From contig JALMQS010000909.1 of NCBI GenBank assembly GCA_024734495.1, forward strand, positions 124,001 to 188,000: a stretch of 64,000 nucleotides of DNA. Reading direction: 5' to 3'. The position numbers were made by a program, and so were the translations under genes. Below the pieces are notes generated by a model, which was not told the origin of the DNA, made no database searches, and was given only the letters and a program-made list of their open reading frames with translations. Source of the DNA: Forficula auricularia. Its lineage: Eukaryota; Arthropoda; Insecta; Dermaptera; Forficulidae. This document shows positions 1 through 9,348 of this stretch, one piece after another. Position 1 is the stretch's first letter, and each line of letters opens with the position of its first letter.

Positions 1-178
1 TCATCTTTGAGTGAAAAATCACCAGAACGAAATTTGGCAAACCAATTTTGACACTGCCGTTCTTTAAAGGCTTCGTCACCATAAACAGCACATAACTTTT
101 TGTGAGCTTGCGATGCGTTTTTCACTTTGAGGAAATAAAAAAGCAAAATATGACGAAAATGTTCCTTTTATTTTCCAT
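1..178 (-). CDS. mariner transposase, N-terminal helix-turn-helix part (partial)
   Basis: This is the start of a Tc1/mariner transposase, the enzyme that binds the element ends and performs cut-and-paste transposition. The ATG at 178-176 opens a frame that stays open to the window edge (about 59 codons). It begins MENKRNIFVIFCFFYF and continues with NASQAHKKLCAVYGDEAF and then QCQNWFAKFRSGDFSLKD. These are the signature blocks of the mariner N-terminal HTH domain; the last block belongs to the second helix-turn-helix. No stop or frameshift is seen in this part. The catalytic DD34D domain would lie to the left, outside the window, so activity cannot be assessed. This is transposon coding sequence and not a host gene. 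Confidence 0.88.
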
Positions 179-357
179 TTTTCAACGAACGCCAAACGAA
201 AACTACGCAACCGATCAAAAAACGTTTTTACTGATTGACAGCTGAATTGCCAACTATCAAATAACAAAATGTGTTTTACATTTGGACTACGCCAGCAAAC
301 CTAAAAATTCAACTGAAGCCATCTATGAGTGAAATCCGCAATTGTAGTTGCCAACCT
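1..357 (-). mobile_element. mariner element, 5' part, cut by window start
   Basis: On the minus strand a mariner-type terminal sequence starts near 357 (reads AGGTTGGCAACTAC) and is followed by a leader and the transposase start. The outer edge abuts a TA (358-359) inside an ATATATA run that belongs to the neighbouring Penelope-like terminal repeat, as expected for mariner insertion at TA. The other end lies outside the window, so its length and state cannot be judged. The leader resembles mariner elements whose ends begin with a GGTTGGCAACTA motif. The insertion is therefore younger than the Penelope-like element it interrupts. Confidence 0.8.
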
Positions 358-360
358 TAT

Positions 361-388
361 ATATTTCGGGCTATCAACCCATCTTCAG
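361..388 (-). ncRNA. hammerhead ribozyme core, PLE1 3' terminal repeat (interrupted)
   Basis: The minus strand reads CTGAAGA, then TGGGTTGATAGCCCG (stem II with GGG/CCC and a short loop), then GAAATAT. This matches the CUGANGA ... GAAA order of a hammerhead core. Penelope-like terminal repeats are known to carry such ribozymes. The mariner insertion at 358 removes the distal side of stem III and stem I, so this copy cannot fold fully within the visible sequence. Confidence 0.55.
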
Positions 389-1272
389 GAAGTACAGAAA
401 GTAACTAATTCAACTTATTGAATAACAGGTTATATATATGTTTATTGAACAGAGGGAAAGAATGTTTGAATTATTTTAAAGGACACTTTCTCTTAGGCTA
501 TTGTTAAAAGTGAAAATATCAGGTTGGGTAGGGGTTTATTGACATAGGTGTGGATAGATAAAAGAAAAGTTAGAAGTTCATTGACTTGTGTCTCTACGCT
601 GGGAATAAATTTTTGGCTTTGTTATTAATAGGTCAATTATTATATTTTGTTTTACATCAAGTTGATTATTGATAATATTTTCATCGTTCGACAAGGCATA
701 TTTTATTTCCGTGGATTCAAGAAGATCCAATCTTAATCCTTTTCTTTCGAAATGAATAGGGGTGGGATTAGTAGGTGAAGGTGAGTGATCTAAAGAATAT
801 AGATGATTAGCAAATGCGGAAGTGGAATCTGGATTTATGGGTTGATTTCTTATTAATTGTCTGTGGGAAGCTACATGTTCTTTATGCCGTTTTTTGAAAG
901 ATCGTCCAGTTTGTCCAATATAAATTGCATCGCAATCGTTGCAATTTAATTTGTATACACCAGATCTATTTATTTTATCAATTTTGTCAAGTTTATTATT
1001 TATTAATTGGGAGGATAAATTATTTATATTATAAAGGGCTGGAGTGATTCCATGCTTCAGGAGAATATTTGTTATTGGATAGGTTATATGTTTAGAAATA
1101 AAGGGGATTCTTTTATAGATTTTTTCAGATTCAATTGTGAGTGAATGTAATTGCGAAAGCGTGTGTTTTTTATTAATTTTGATAAATATTTTTTTAATAA
1201 TTTCCTTACTATATCCATTATTATATGCTATATTATAAATGGTATCTAGTTCGTTATTAAAGTTTGTATTGC

Positions 1273-1490
1273 TAAGAGGGGTTAAGACTGGAAGAAGACC
1301 ACCAGGCAGACCAAGACAAAGATGGCTGGATAATGTCGTCAGAGATCTGCAAGAGCTTCACGTGGGGGTAGGATGGGAGGGATTGGCCCAGGATAGAGGG
1401 ATATGGAGAGGCATCACGCGAGAGGCTCAAGCTCTACGATAGGGGCGATTTGGCCATCGGAAGTAAGTAAGTAAGTAAGAGGGGTTAAGA
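1273..1490. repeat. 15-bp target-site duplication around the LINE insert
   Basis: TAAGAGGGGTTAAGA occurs at 1,273-1,287 and again at 1,476-1,490. In the Penelope-like frame one copy encodes part of the LILTPLS segment. The second copy merges with the TAAG tail. Confidence 0.9.
1288..1475 (+). mobile_element. 5'-truncated non-LTR retrotransposon 3' end with TAAG tail
   Basis: The insert encodes the extreme C-terminus of a LINE polyprotein: GRRPPGRPRQRWLDNVVRDL, then a stretch ending in GLAQDRGIWRGITREAQAL and a stop near 1,441. The pattern GRP-x-RW(L/I)D ... AQDR-x-WR is characteristic of the polyprotein end in RTE-type and related non-LTR elements. About 30 bp of 3' UTR and an AAGTAAGTAAGTAAG tail follow. 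A 15-bp direct repeat flanks the insert (1,273-1,287 and 1,476-1,490; TAAGAGGGGTTAAGA). Strong 5' truncation, a microsatellite tail and a target duplication show target-primed reverse transcription. The exact clade is uncertain. Confidence 0.88.
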
Positions 1491-1797
1491 TTAATCTATT
1501 GATCATTGAATAAAAAGCTGAAAATTTAGTATTTGTCGAATGGTTAGAAGAAAAGGGGATAATCGTGTCAGTAAAGGTGGATTTTCTAAAAATATTAAAT
1601 TCTTTTTTTGGTTGGTGATGGTTATTGTTAAATCTAAAAAATGAAATAGTTTTATTGCCCATTTCTTATATTTTCACTTAACAATAACCTAAGAGAAACT
1701 GTCCTTTAAAATAATTCAAACATTCTTTCCTCTCTGTTCAATAAACATATATATAACCTGTTATTCAATGTGTTGAATTAGTTACTTTCTGTACTTC

Positions 1798-1825
1798 CTG
1801 AAGATGGGTTGATAGCCCGAAATAT
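1798..1825 (+). ncRNA. hammerhead ribozyme core, inverted PLE1 terminal copy
   Basis: This is the same core as at 361-388, in the opposite orientation: CTGAAGA, stem II GGG/CCC, then GAAATATAT. After the core the sequence becomes A-rich and no good stem I partner is visible. That fits an element end lying at the ribozyme cleavage point. Confidence 0.5.
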
Positions 1826-1834
1826 ATATATTGA

Positions 1835-2645
1835 AAAAGAAAAAAAATTTTACATCTTTTAATTTTTTTAATTTTAATGTGAAATAAGTGACCAAGAATC
1901 ACTTAACTCATAGTAAATGAATATTAAATATAATATTTATTTACTGTTATCTTCTATTAAAGATGTTTCACCTTGCACCAACACCACAACCTCTACTGAT
2001 TATGAAGTAAACAAGACATTCATTTGATATTAAGAGATGTTTAATAGAATAAAATAGATATCATTTAAGTATATAATATATTTGGATTAAATACCTAAAA
2101 ATTTGGTCATATTTGGAATGATTTCGATATATCTTGATTATTAATAAATTATATATTTGGAATAAATAAGAGCTCATTAAAAATGCTCAACTCTATCAAT
2201 ATATTTATTATAAAGAAATTGTTTTTTCAGATAGCGATACCTAAACTCCAAAACCTCGTAAGTGATAACTGATGGCTTCTGCCACCTGACAACGAGATAA
2301 CTTAATTTTTCTTTAATTTGAAGATGTGGTTATTAATTAATTATGTAATAACATCAAATATTCTTCCTCTCTCCTCTCTCAGTGGCAGTAACAATATTCT
2401 ACAAATTTCTAATATCAGCAGGATTTTGAGCTTCTCTTTTTTTGAACCATAGACTGCCTCACTAAAATCCATTCATTTCACTTACTAGTCCGTCTCCAAA
2501 AACTACTTCAATCATATAATTTAAAAAATATCAAAATAAAATTTCAACTCATTGAAATAATTTAAATTTATAATTCGAATAAAAACATAGACCTTCTTCT
2601 CTTGTGGTTAGTATAACTCAACGCCGATTTGCACTTCTATGCATA
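1835..2645. other. AT-rich stretch without gene
   Basis: No coding region or known element is recognised. It holds one member of a direct repeat (2,183-2,230, also at 4,429-4,477) and short AT-rich simple sequence. Confidence 0.5.
2183..2230 (+). repeat. 48-bp direct repeat (second copy at 4,429-4,477)
   Basis: Both copies begin ATGCTCAACTCTATCAATAT and end AAAGAAATTGTTTTTTCAG, differing by a small indel. They lie 2.2 kb apart in the same orientation and are probably ends of an unclassified dispersed repeat. Confidence 0.75.
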
Positions 2646-3384
2646 AGTTCGGAAAGTCATTTCGTTGTTTCCCAAGAGATTTGCTTCTAAAGCGTCAAGA
2701 AAATAACCCATTTTTGAAAAGAATTTGTCACTGGGGACGAGAAATGGTTTGTCTACCCTCTACAATAATGTGAAACGCAAGAGATCATGGAGTAATAAAG
2801 ATGAATCAGCTCAAAACAGTTCGAATGCCGATATTCATCAAAACAAGGCGATGCTCTCTGTCTGGTGGGATTTCAAGGGAATTGTATTTTTTGAACTTTT
2901 GTCAGCCAATACCACGATTAATTCTGAAGTGTATTGCCATCAACTAGACAAATTGAATGATTCACTAAAACAGAAAAGGCCAGAATTATTCAATAGAAAA
3001 GGTATAGTGTTCCATCAGGATAACACGCGATCTCATGCAAGTTTTGTAACTCGTCAAAAGCTTTTACAGCTTGGATGGAATGTACTACCACACCCACCAT
3101 ATTCTCCAGATCTGCCACAATCGAATTATTTCTTTTTCCGGTCCCTGAAAAAATTTTTAGACGGCAAAACCTTTTACTTCAAATGAAGGTGTGAAAAATG
3201 CATTGGATCAGTTTTTGCCAGAAATGATCAAAAAATTTTTGAATGTGGAATAATGCTACTGCCAAAAAAATGGCAAAAGGTATTGGACCAAAATGATGAA
3301 TATATAATTTAATAAAATATTTATTAACTATAAGAAAATGGTCTTTCATTTTCACCAAAAAAACGAAATGACTTTCCGAACGAT
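2646..3384 (+). mobile_element. short, internally deleted mariner element
   Basis: Terminal inverted repeats are visible. The left end has GTTCGGAAAGTCATTTCGTT (from 2,647); the right end has AACGAAATGACTTTCCGAAC (3,361-3,380). TA dinucleotides flank at 2,644-2,645 and 3,385-3,386. The element is about 739 bp, against roughly 1.3 kb for a full mariner; the missing part is the 5' half of the transposase. The end sequences differ from those of the mariner at 1-357, so this is a different mariner family. Confidence 0.87.
2677..3312 (+). pseudogene. mariner transposase catalytic region, frameshifted
   Basis: Transposase remnant in at least four frame segments. The first catalytic aspartate is in VTGDEKWF (Asp codon 2,736-2,738). 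A shift leads into YNNVKRKRSWSNKDESAQ and MLSVWWDFKGIVFFELL. The second aspartate is in VFHQDNTRSHASF. In the third position of the DD34D triad the usual Asp is replaced by Asn (YSPDLPQSNYFF); 34 residues separate it from the second Asp. Another shift near 3,175 restores NEGVKNALDQF, and a further shift gives GIMLLPKKWQKVLDQN and a stop at 3,310-3,312. With frameshifts, a lost N-terminal DNA-binding domain and a changed triad residue, it cannot be an active transposase. Confidence 0.88.
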
Positions 3385-3386
3385 CT

Positions 3387-4931
3387 AATACATTAAATGT
3401 TTTAAATGCAAAGTGCTAAATTTACTCGACTTAATTATTATTCTTATCTAATTTAACTTGGTAGAACCCTAACTAGATTCCACAACTTGGCCTTTTTTTT
3501 GACTTAATTATTTTGGGTGGGATTTTATTTACGACCTACTTTACGAACTCTGATAACATACATTATATAGAATGATTCTTCAAACCAAAATAAAAATAAT
3601 TCATAGGGTAGTTTTCAACCCTATTGTGGTCATATAAATGAGCTTAATTATTTTAGTTTGTTTCCGTTAAGCTGTTAGTTTGAACTGGTATTCTCTGCGG
3701 GGACCGAAACGGGAAACTCGAAACGTTACAGGTAGTGGACGACTGCCGGGCCAGCGATTCAATAATAATATATAGGTATATGTTCGTAAAATGTCAAAAA
3801 TAACGTTTTAACAATTTCAAAGTTAAATAATCTACTCTTATTAAACGAGCAAAAATTGTATATTTATATATATATTTGTATCTTAGTTCTATTTTGAAAA
3901 CGGCTCCACCGATTTTGATGAAACCAACTCTATTAACAAGTTTTGAGGATGAGAAAACGATCTGGCTAGGTCTGGACCTCATCGAAATTCATCTTAATTG
4001 ACTTTTTCTTAATTAAAGTAATTATTGACAAATGAAAATGTCAATAAAGAAGTTTGTTTACATTCAATTATCTTTTATTTATTAATTGTTTTTTTAATTT
4101 TAAAACCCACAAAAGATAATTACAAATATTATTATATATATTAAAATTAAACAATTTAATTGATTGATTGAGTGATTACTGATAACCAATCGACTTGATT
4201 GGGGAATAATGGAATTGAAATAATTATCGGAAAAAGAGGTTTTTTTATCTAATTAGATTTTTCCTCTTATTAAAAACAAGGACTAAAGATGAATAAGGAC
4301 ACTCGATGGTGGAGTAGTAATCTCCGGAATCGAAGCAAAAATACAATGTATACATTAATTAATGTAAAATAATTGGTTTAATAAAATTTATAAAAAAAAA
4401 TTGATTAAAAATCGAATTTTAAATCCCGATGCTCAACTCTATCAATATATTATACTATAAAGAAATTGTTTTTTCAGTGTACGTTCTTTTTTTACATTCT
4501 GTATAAAAAAAATGGGAAAAATGTTTCCTTTGGTCGTTAAAGGGTTAACGTATCATCGATAATAAAGTCTCGAATAATATCTAATACCTAGGTATTTGAA
4601 ATAAAAAATTAAAATTAGTAAAAAATAGAAACTAACTTTAAAGTCTTCACTCTCTAAATTAATGTATAAACTTTTGACGCCATTTATTATGAAAATCTTT
4701 TTGTTATCATATAATCAATCATTCCTAGTCAAGACAATCAGCTTAAGATTTTTCCCTTCAACAGGTTTTTTTATCTTCTCTTTTCTTTTCTAAAATTGAA
4801 AAGAGGGCGCAATGTATTATTTATGAATTTGAAAAAAAAAAATGGAATATTTAATTGAATTTTATTAACGATATTGTAATAGTGTATTAATACTACATTG
4901 AAAATAGGGAATGTTTTATCTGTGAAATAAT
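3387..4931. other. no gene seen
   Basis: AT-rich sequence. It contains the second copy of a 48-bp repeat (4,429-4,477) and a short GC-richer patch near 3,700-3,765 with two GAAACG motifs. No convincing coding frame or RNA gene is seen. Confidence 0.45.
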
Positions 4932-5060
4932 AATTATCCTAATGTAAATTTTGCAGTGAGGGGGGGGGGGTACATTACCTACTATTCAATGATTCGAAGA
5001 AAATATAAACTGATGTGGCCATCCACATGATTTTACCATACTCCTGGAACCTCTCTTATA

Positions 5061-5760
5061 CAGGATGGGGCATAAAGACCTACCACATTTTGAAGTGGTA
5101 TAAAAAAGGAAAAAATTTAACAATAAAAAAAAAACTGAATTGAAAAGAACATAAAATAAATTTTTATTTAAATATACATTATATCAGACAAAAAAATAGG
5201 GGGGGGGGGTCAAAAATGAAAATTCTATTCCTTTGGAGCAAAATCAACCAAATTTTGTTTACATATTCTATAGACCCCCAGAAGGCTAGAAATGCAAAAA
5301 CTAACCAAATTTTTGATATTGAAAGGGCGAAAATTTTCATTTTTGACCCCTTTCCCCCATTTTGGGGCTTAGTTTTTAAATTTCTTGCCTTCTGGGGGTT
5401 CACAGAATATGTATACAAAATTTGGATGATTTTGGTCGAAAGGGCTAGAATTTCAATTTTAACCCCCCCCCACTCCCCACTCCCCACGAAATGAAAATTC
5501 TATGTATACAAAATTTGGTTAGTTTTTGCATTTCTAGCCTTCTGGGGGTTTACAGAATATGTATACAAAATTTGGTTGAGTTTGGTCAAAAGGGCTAGAA
5601 TTTTCACTTTTGACCCCCCTTTTTTGGTCTGATATAATGTTTAAAACACAAATATTATTTTATGTTTTTTTCAAAAATATATTCAGTTTTTTTTTCTAGT
5701 TAATTTTTTTCATTTTTTTATACCTCTTCAAAATGTGGTAGATCTTTATGACCCACCCTG
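5061..5760. mobile_element. MITE/foldback with TA duplication and internal ~115-bp units
   Basis: Terminal inverted repeats of about 49 bp differ at about four positions. The left begins CAGGATGGGGCATAAAGACC and the right, reversed, begins CAGGGTGGGTCATAAAGATC. TA flanks both ends. The interior holds one inverted and about two direct copies of a ~115-bp unit. Each unit has TTTTTGCATTTCTAGCCTTC, a GTATACAAAATTTGG block and a C-tract before or after TTTTGA. The element encodes no protein; apparent open frames on both strands come from the repeat. The same unit recurs at 46,876-47,460 and 54,600-54,840. Confidence 0.75.
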
Positions 5761-5799
5761 TATTTATTATTTAATAAAATTATTTATATAGGAAAATCC

Positions 5800-6215
5800 A
5801 GGTCCTTGGGACTAAACTAAACCAAATATTGTATACAAAATCAATGGGCTCGCAGAAGAATAAAAATGAAAAAACTAATTTCCCCAAATTGGCATGGTAC
5901 CTATACAAAATTTGGTTGTGTTAGGTCCAGATTTTAATGCTTCCCCCCCCCCTCCAAGCTTTGGCAACAGAAAAAATAATAATCTTTTCGTTTTATTATT
6001 ATAAGTTCATTTTATAGTATATTTCTTTTTTCTTGTTTTGTTTTTTTTTTAGTTTGAAAATCTTATAATATTAATTTTTAACCCCCCCCCATCCCCCACT
6101 TAATTTTTAGTTCGATTTCAACCAAAATCTAATCAGATCTTAATCTCAATCCAATAAAATTATATATGAAATTTCGTTTTGATATTCACACTAGTTTTTG
6201 AGCTAGCGCGTCAAC
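5800..6215 (-). repeat. dispersed repeat A, minus copy
   Basis: This is related to 56,340-56,880 and 63,330-63,745 (plus copies). Shared features on the minus strand are AAAACTAGTGTGAATATCAA, a block TTGAGATTAAGATCTGATTA, a poly-G/poly-C run and an A-rich stretch. The family is unidentified and noncoding. Confidence 0.7.
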
Positions 6216-6494
6216 AAAATTTTGTCGTTAGAGTAAAAATTATCCTAATGTAAATTTTGTAGTGGGCGGCAATTTTTTAATATCTGAAAGGGGCGAAAAA
6301 AAAAACTATTCAATGATTCGAAGAAATAAAAAATATTCTAATTCTATAATACTTAATTTTCTGCTGGCAAAAGCGGATTCATGGGAACCCCCTCAAGTTA
6401 TGCAACCGAAATGCTAGGCCTCCGAATTGAATGCCTAAATAAAGGGGAAAAGAGGCTCTTGTTCATCAATTCCACTAATCTTACTATATTCCAG

Positions 6495-6720
6495 ATCTGC
6501 TATTCTCAACCGCTGGTCCGCGGAGAAATTTTACTAGTCCGCATATATATATATATATAATTACATATCTTTAAATTCAAATATTATTGTAAGTAAATGA
6601 TAATAAAAAAATAGATGTGTGGCACTCGGGGACTGCCGCGGTAAAGCTATTGCATAGCATTTTTTATCAACTTATGCAATTATAATATTTATGCAATATT
6701 TTTTCACAAACAGCTGCTTA
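6495..6720 (+). other. possible hAT end and AT microsatellite
   Basis: TTCTCAACCGCTGGTCCGCG near 6,508-6,530 resembles hAT-type ends of the ...TTCTCAACC-x-x-TGGTCCGCGG kind. An (AT)n run lies at about 6,545-6,560. No matching opposite end is found. Confidence 0.35.
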
Positions 6721-6965
6721 TGTATTCGTCCGATTTCGGAACAGCTCGTCTCGATCCGTGCGAGCTTCGTACAGTCTACACGCATACGTCTAGTCGCACG
6801 CACACAAACACCGTGTCGAAGTCTGCCGAACTGAAACGACGTTAGACGATTCTTTCAACGTCGCACCGCTGTGGCGGTCGGAGTGGGGGGTGTTAGGTTT
6901 ATTTTCGTTACGGAATTTCTTGATTCGGTCGCCGCGCTCAAAGCCCGCGATAAAAGATATGAAAT
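6720..6965. other. CpG-rich island of unknown role
   Basis: About 240 bp with many CG dinucleotides and clearly higher GC than its surroundings. Blocks such as GCTCGTCTCGATCCGTGCGA and GTCTAGTCGCACGCACAC are seen. No frame of useful length is open throughout. It could be a promoter or 5' UTR-like region, or the end of an unclassified element. Confidence 0.4.
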
Positions 6966-7355
6966 AGCTTAATAATTATTTTTGTTTAATCCTATTTATT
7001 TGAATAGCATAATGCATGGGAAATACAAATAATAATAATATTCCCACGGTGTTGTCTCATGTTCGTCTGAAAAAAATTTAAAATAAATGTTAATAAAAAA
7101 AATAAATATTCTATATTCCGCGTTTTTTACTTTAAAATGCAATTTAAAAAAACATTTATATTCAAAAAATCAGTACTACACCAAAACTTTCCCCATAGGG
7201 GGCAATTTGAGCACAATTTGACTGGACTATCGACCTACTCAAGAATATCTAAATATTCTCATAAAGCAGAATGTTTTGTAGTGGTTGTAACGCACAACCA
7301 CAAAGTCTCAAAAGCTATAATTTCTTTTTTTTTTTAATTAAAACTTGGAAATAGC

Positions 7356-7780
7356 TGACAGTTGCTACCCCCTGCCAGACACCCCTAAACTTTAATAAAT
7401 TATAATTATACTTTCGTTATAATATAAAAGATAAATTTTATATATGTTACTTGGCGACCTATAAAAAAATGTTACCTCAATAGGCGGACAGTTTTAATGG
7501 TTTTTACATAGATTTTTGACATTTCGGTTATTATTGATAACCATTGGTGAAGACATGGAGGAATCGACTTAAAATCAAAAATAACCATCGATTCTTATCT
7601 AATACTAGAGGAATAACCTTATTGCATTCCATTTTTGTTGTTTTGACTATTAATGACAACTTCTACTGAAAACGTGGAAGAATCGACTTAAAATCAAAAA
7701 GACTAAATTCTTTTATGGCAAACCACTCAAGCTTGAGTTTCTTAAAGTTTAGGGGTGTCTGGCAGGGGGTAGCAACTGTC
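7356..7780. mobile_element. 425-bp foldback element with ~38-bp inverted ends
   Basis: The left end (7,356-7,394) reads GACAGTTGCTACCCCCTGCC then AGACACCCCTAAACTTTAA. The right end is its near-perfect inverse (7,742-7,780). The interior contains part of dispersed repeat B. No target duplication is evident and no protein is encoded. Confidence 0.8.
7500..7700 (+). repeat. dispersed repeat B, partial copy inside the foldback
   Basis: It shares TGACATTTCGGTTATTATTG and GGAGGAATCGACTTAAAATC with copies at 10,556-10,815, 56,875-57,122 (minus) and 61,015-61,290. Two similar half-units are present. A palindromic GGTTAT/ATAACC stem before GAAA is shared by the copies. Confidence 0.7.
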
Positions 7781-8431
7781 ATAAGTGTCCGGCAATGGAT
7801 GACGAGATTTCTAAAGTTATCCCGAAGAAAATATAAAAATTGAGCTTTATACTTTAACGAATTTAAAGTACTAAAGAAACATTTTCATTTTAAGCTTGGA
7901 AAATTAATATAAGTATTTATGAATTAAAATTGAAGTCAAATTATTATTTGTGTGAGTAATCTATACAATCTATGCGGCGGAGAAGCCTAAAAGGAGGAGG
8001 TTTCTTGTGTATTGTATAACCTTTTGTGCTTTCAACATTGAACAGCTTGAGGGTAATCAGCCAGAAACAGAGCAGAAGACTTAGTAGAGAGGGAATTCAA
8101 TATTAGGCAAATAATAATCGGAGCAGATGGGAAAACAAAAACAAAAACTGACAAATAAATTAAATTTATTGTTTATGGACAGAATCAAAAAATAGAAATT
8201 GAACTCTCTCTTTCTCGAGAGAGAGAGGATAGAAGAATCTGTTAAAATATACAGAAGAAAATAGGGATGGATGGAAAAAGAAAAAAGAATTAAAAAACAA
8301 AATATAAAATAACGAGATCGTTTATTTATTGTTTTCATTGATTCTCTTATATATTATATAATAATAAATAAATACAATTATTCAATAAATAATTGCCATA
8401 TATATATATATATACTCGTATACCGGCTGAG

Positions 8432-8680
8432 TTTTTATCTTGAGACAGTTTTATAACTCAAAAACAGTACATTTTATGAAAAAAGTTTCAAATAAAAGTT
8501 TATTTATATCAGGGGGAAACTAAGCAATGCTATTGTTTGTAGAGCTAGAACAAGCTTTCAAGGGTATTTCAAGGTCAACTACTGTTTTTTAAATAGAAAC
8601 CTATATATTTCTTTACGTATCCTTAATTTTCAAAAAAAAACTGAACAACTTTCAAAAGAACTATTTTTTATACGACATCA
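8432..8680 (+). repeat. dispersed repeat C (inverted copy at 44,735-44,975)
   Basis: From TATCTTGAGACAGTTTTATA to AACTGAACAACTTTCAAAAG the sequence matches 44,735-44,975 in inverse orientation. A partial third copy is near 10,465-10,550. It contains no conserved coding frame. Confidence 0.75.
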
Positions 8681-8778
8681 AATAAACAAATGATTAAATC
8701 AATTATTCAACTTAATTATCAAATAATAATGATCAAATATTTAATTATTAAATAAATTATTTAATAATACTATATAAG

Positions 8779-9252
8779 ATTTGTCTAGATTAATTTGCAA
8801 CAACGCTTAGCTTCCTTTTTCCGCCACTAGATGTCCCGGCGATCAATTTCAAACAAGATCGAATATGGCCCGGTCAAATTAAAAACTTTATATCGAAATT
8901 GAAATCACAGATACATGAAATATACTCTAATCAAAAGAGAGTAAATTTTTCTGATTAATCGTTTGGTTAATCATATCCATAATTTAATTAGTTTTATATT
9001 AAATAAGACGTACACGTTTCGTCATTTTATTTGTGACTTTCTCAGCAACTTAATTCTCAAATCAATTTCCGATAATTATGTGAAATATTCTATCTAAAAA
9101 AATTGGAAAAGAAGAAAAAAGAATTTTTCTCATAATGATATTGGACAATTGAGTTGAGAAATAAGTCGCTGAGAAAGTCAAAAATAAAATGACGAAACAT
9201 ACGTCTTATACTATATATATATTTGTCTAGATTAATTTGTAACAACGCTTAG
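8779..9252 (+). repeat. 32-bp direct repeat pair (8,779-8,810 and 9,221-9,252)
   Basis: ATTTGTCTAGATTAATTTG followed by C/T then AACAACGCTTAG occurs twice in direct orientation. The interval contains a MITE. The second copy abuts the tail side of the tRNA-like SINE sequence, so the repeat may be the SINE 3' end. Confidence 0.75.
9004..9208. mobile_element. ~205-bp MITE
   Basis: Terminal inverted repeats of ~50 bp are visible. The left begins TAAGACGTACACGTTTCGTC and continues ATTTTATTTGTGACTTTCTC. The right, inverted, reads TAAGACGTATGTTTCGTCAT and so on, with few differences. There is no coding capacity. AT-rich flanks make the target duplication ambiguous. Confidence 0.8.
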
Positions 9253-9276
9253 AGAAATTTCTCTAAAATAATTACC

Positions 9277-9348
9277 CTCTTGGCTAGAAATCGAACCGAC
9301 GAACTCATGACGAACTAAGGGCATGAGCTCTAGCCATTAGACCAATGT
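9277..9348 (-). ncRNA. tRNA-derived SINE head (not a functional tRNA)
   Basis: The minus strand shows an RNA polymerase III A-box-like TGGTCTAATGG (9,344-9,334) and a B-box-like GGTTCGATTTC (9,297-9,287). Their spacing is tRNA-like. A complete cloverleaf with a matching acceptor stem is not seen, so a SINE promoter region or tRNA pseudogene fits best. Its downstream side runs into the 32-bp repeat at 9,252-9,221. Confidence 0.55.

Larger units (their letters stand above)
578..1662 (-). pseudogene. Penelope-like RT thumb plus GIY-YIG endonuclease, interrupted by a LINE
   Basis: Penelope-like proteins join a reverse transcriptase to a GIY-YIG nuclease that nicks the target. Reading leftward from 1,662, the thumb region shows EFNIFRKSTFTDTIIPFSSN and FSAFYSMINRLILTPL. 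Then comes a linker with YSKEIIKKIF, and then the nuclease: SGVYKLNCNDCDAIYIGQTG followed by RSFKKRHKEHVASHRQLI. The frame ends at a stop at 580-578. GVYKL and YIGQTG are the GIY and YIG motifs, and the following R and the EH are the expected catalytic surroundings. When the 188-bp insert and one copy of its duplication are ignored, the two flanking parts lie in the same frame with no other stop. The element therefore had an open frame when the LINE landed. The N-terminal RT is absent. Confidence 0.87.
360..1830. repeat. inverted terminal arms of PLE1 (about 360-520 and 1,668-1,830)
   Basis: The two ~160-bp arms are near-identical inverted copies. Shared blocks include the hammerhead core, a stretch with GTACAGAAAGTAACTAATTC, and a block ending in TTTAAAGGACA. 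Differences are scattered single bases and small indels. Confidence 0.85.
360..1834 (-). mobile_element. Penelope-like retroelement 1 (5'-truncated, with inverted terminal copy)
   Basis: A minus-strand Penelope-like element keeps only the end of its reverse transcriptase and its GIY-YIG endonuclease. Its 3' terminal repeat (about 360-520) is repeated in inverted orientation at the 5' side (about 1,668-1,830). Inverted, truncated terminal copies of this kind are typical of Penelope-like elements. Each arm carries a hammerhead-type core. The element was hit by a LINE fragment (1,288-1,475), and a mariner sits in its 3' terminal repeat at 357/358. The upstream RT fingers and palm are missing. 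Confidence 0.85.
4932..6325 (+). repeat. flanking direct repeat (4,932-5,002 and 6,238-6,325)
   Basis: Both sides read AATTATCCTAATGTAAATTT and, after a variable G-rich or A-rich spacer, CTATTCAATGATTCGAAGAA. The repeat encloses a MITE and another repeat, suggesting that these landed in or duplicated an older dispersed sequence. Confidence 0.7.

Noticed and set aside
5179..5494. Overlapping ~100-codon frames on both strands
   Set aside because: They come from an inverted ~115-bp repeat unit inside a MITE and show no domain or start context.
9277..9348. Functional tRNA gene
   Set aside because: Box motifs are present but no complete acceptor stem or convincing cloverleaf is seen.
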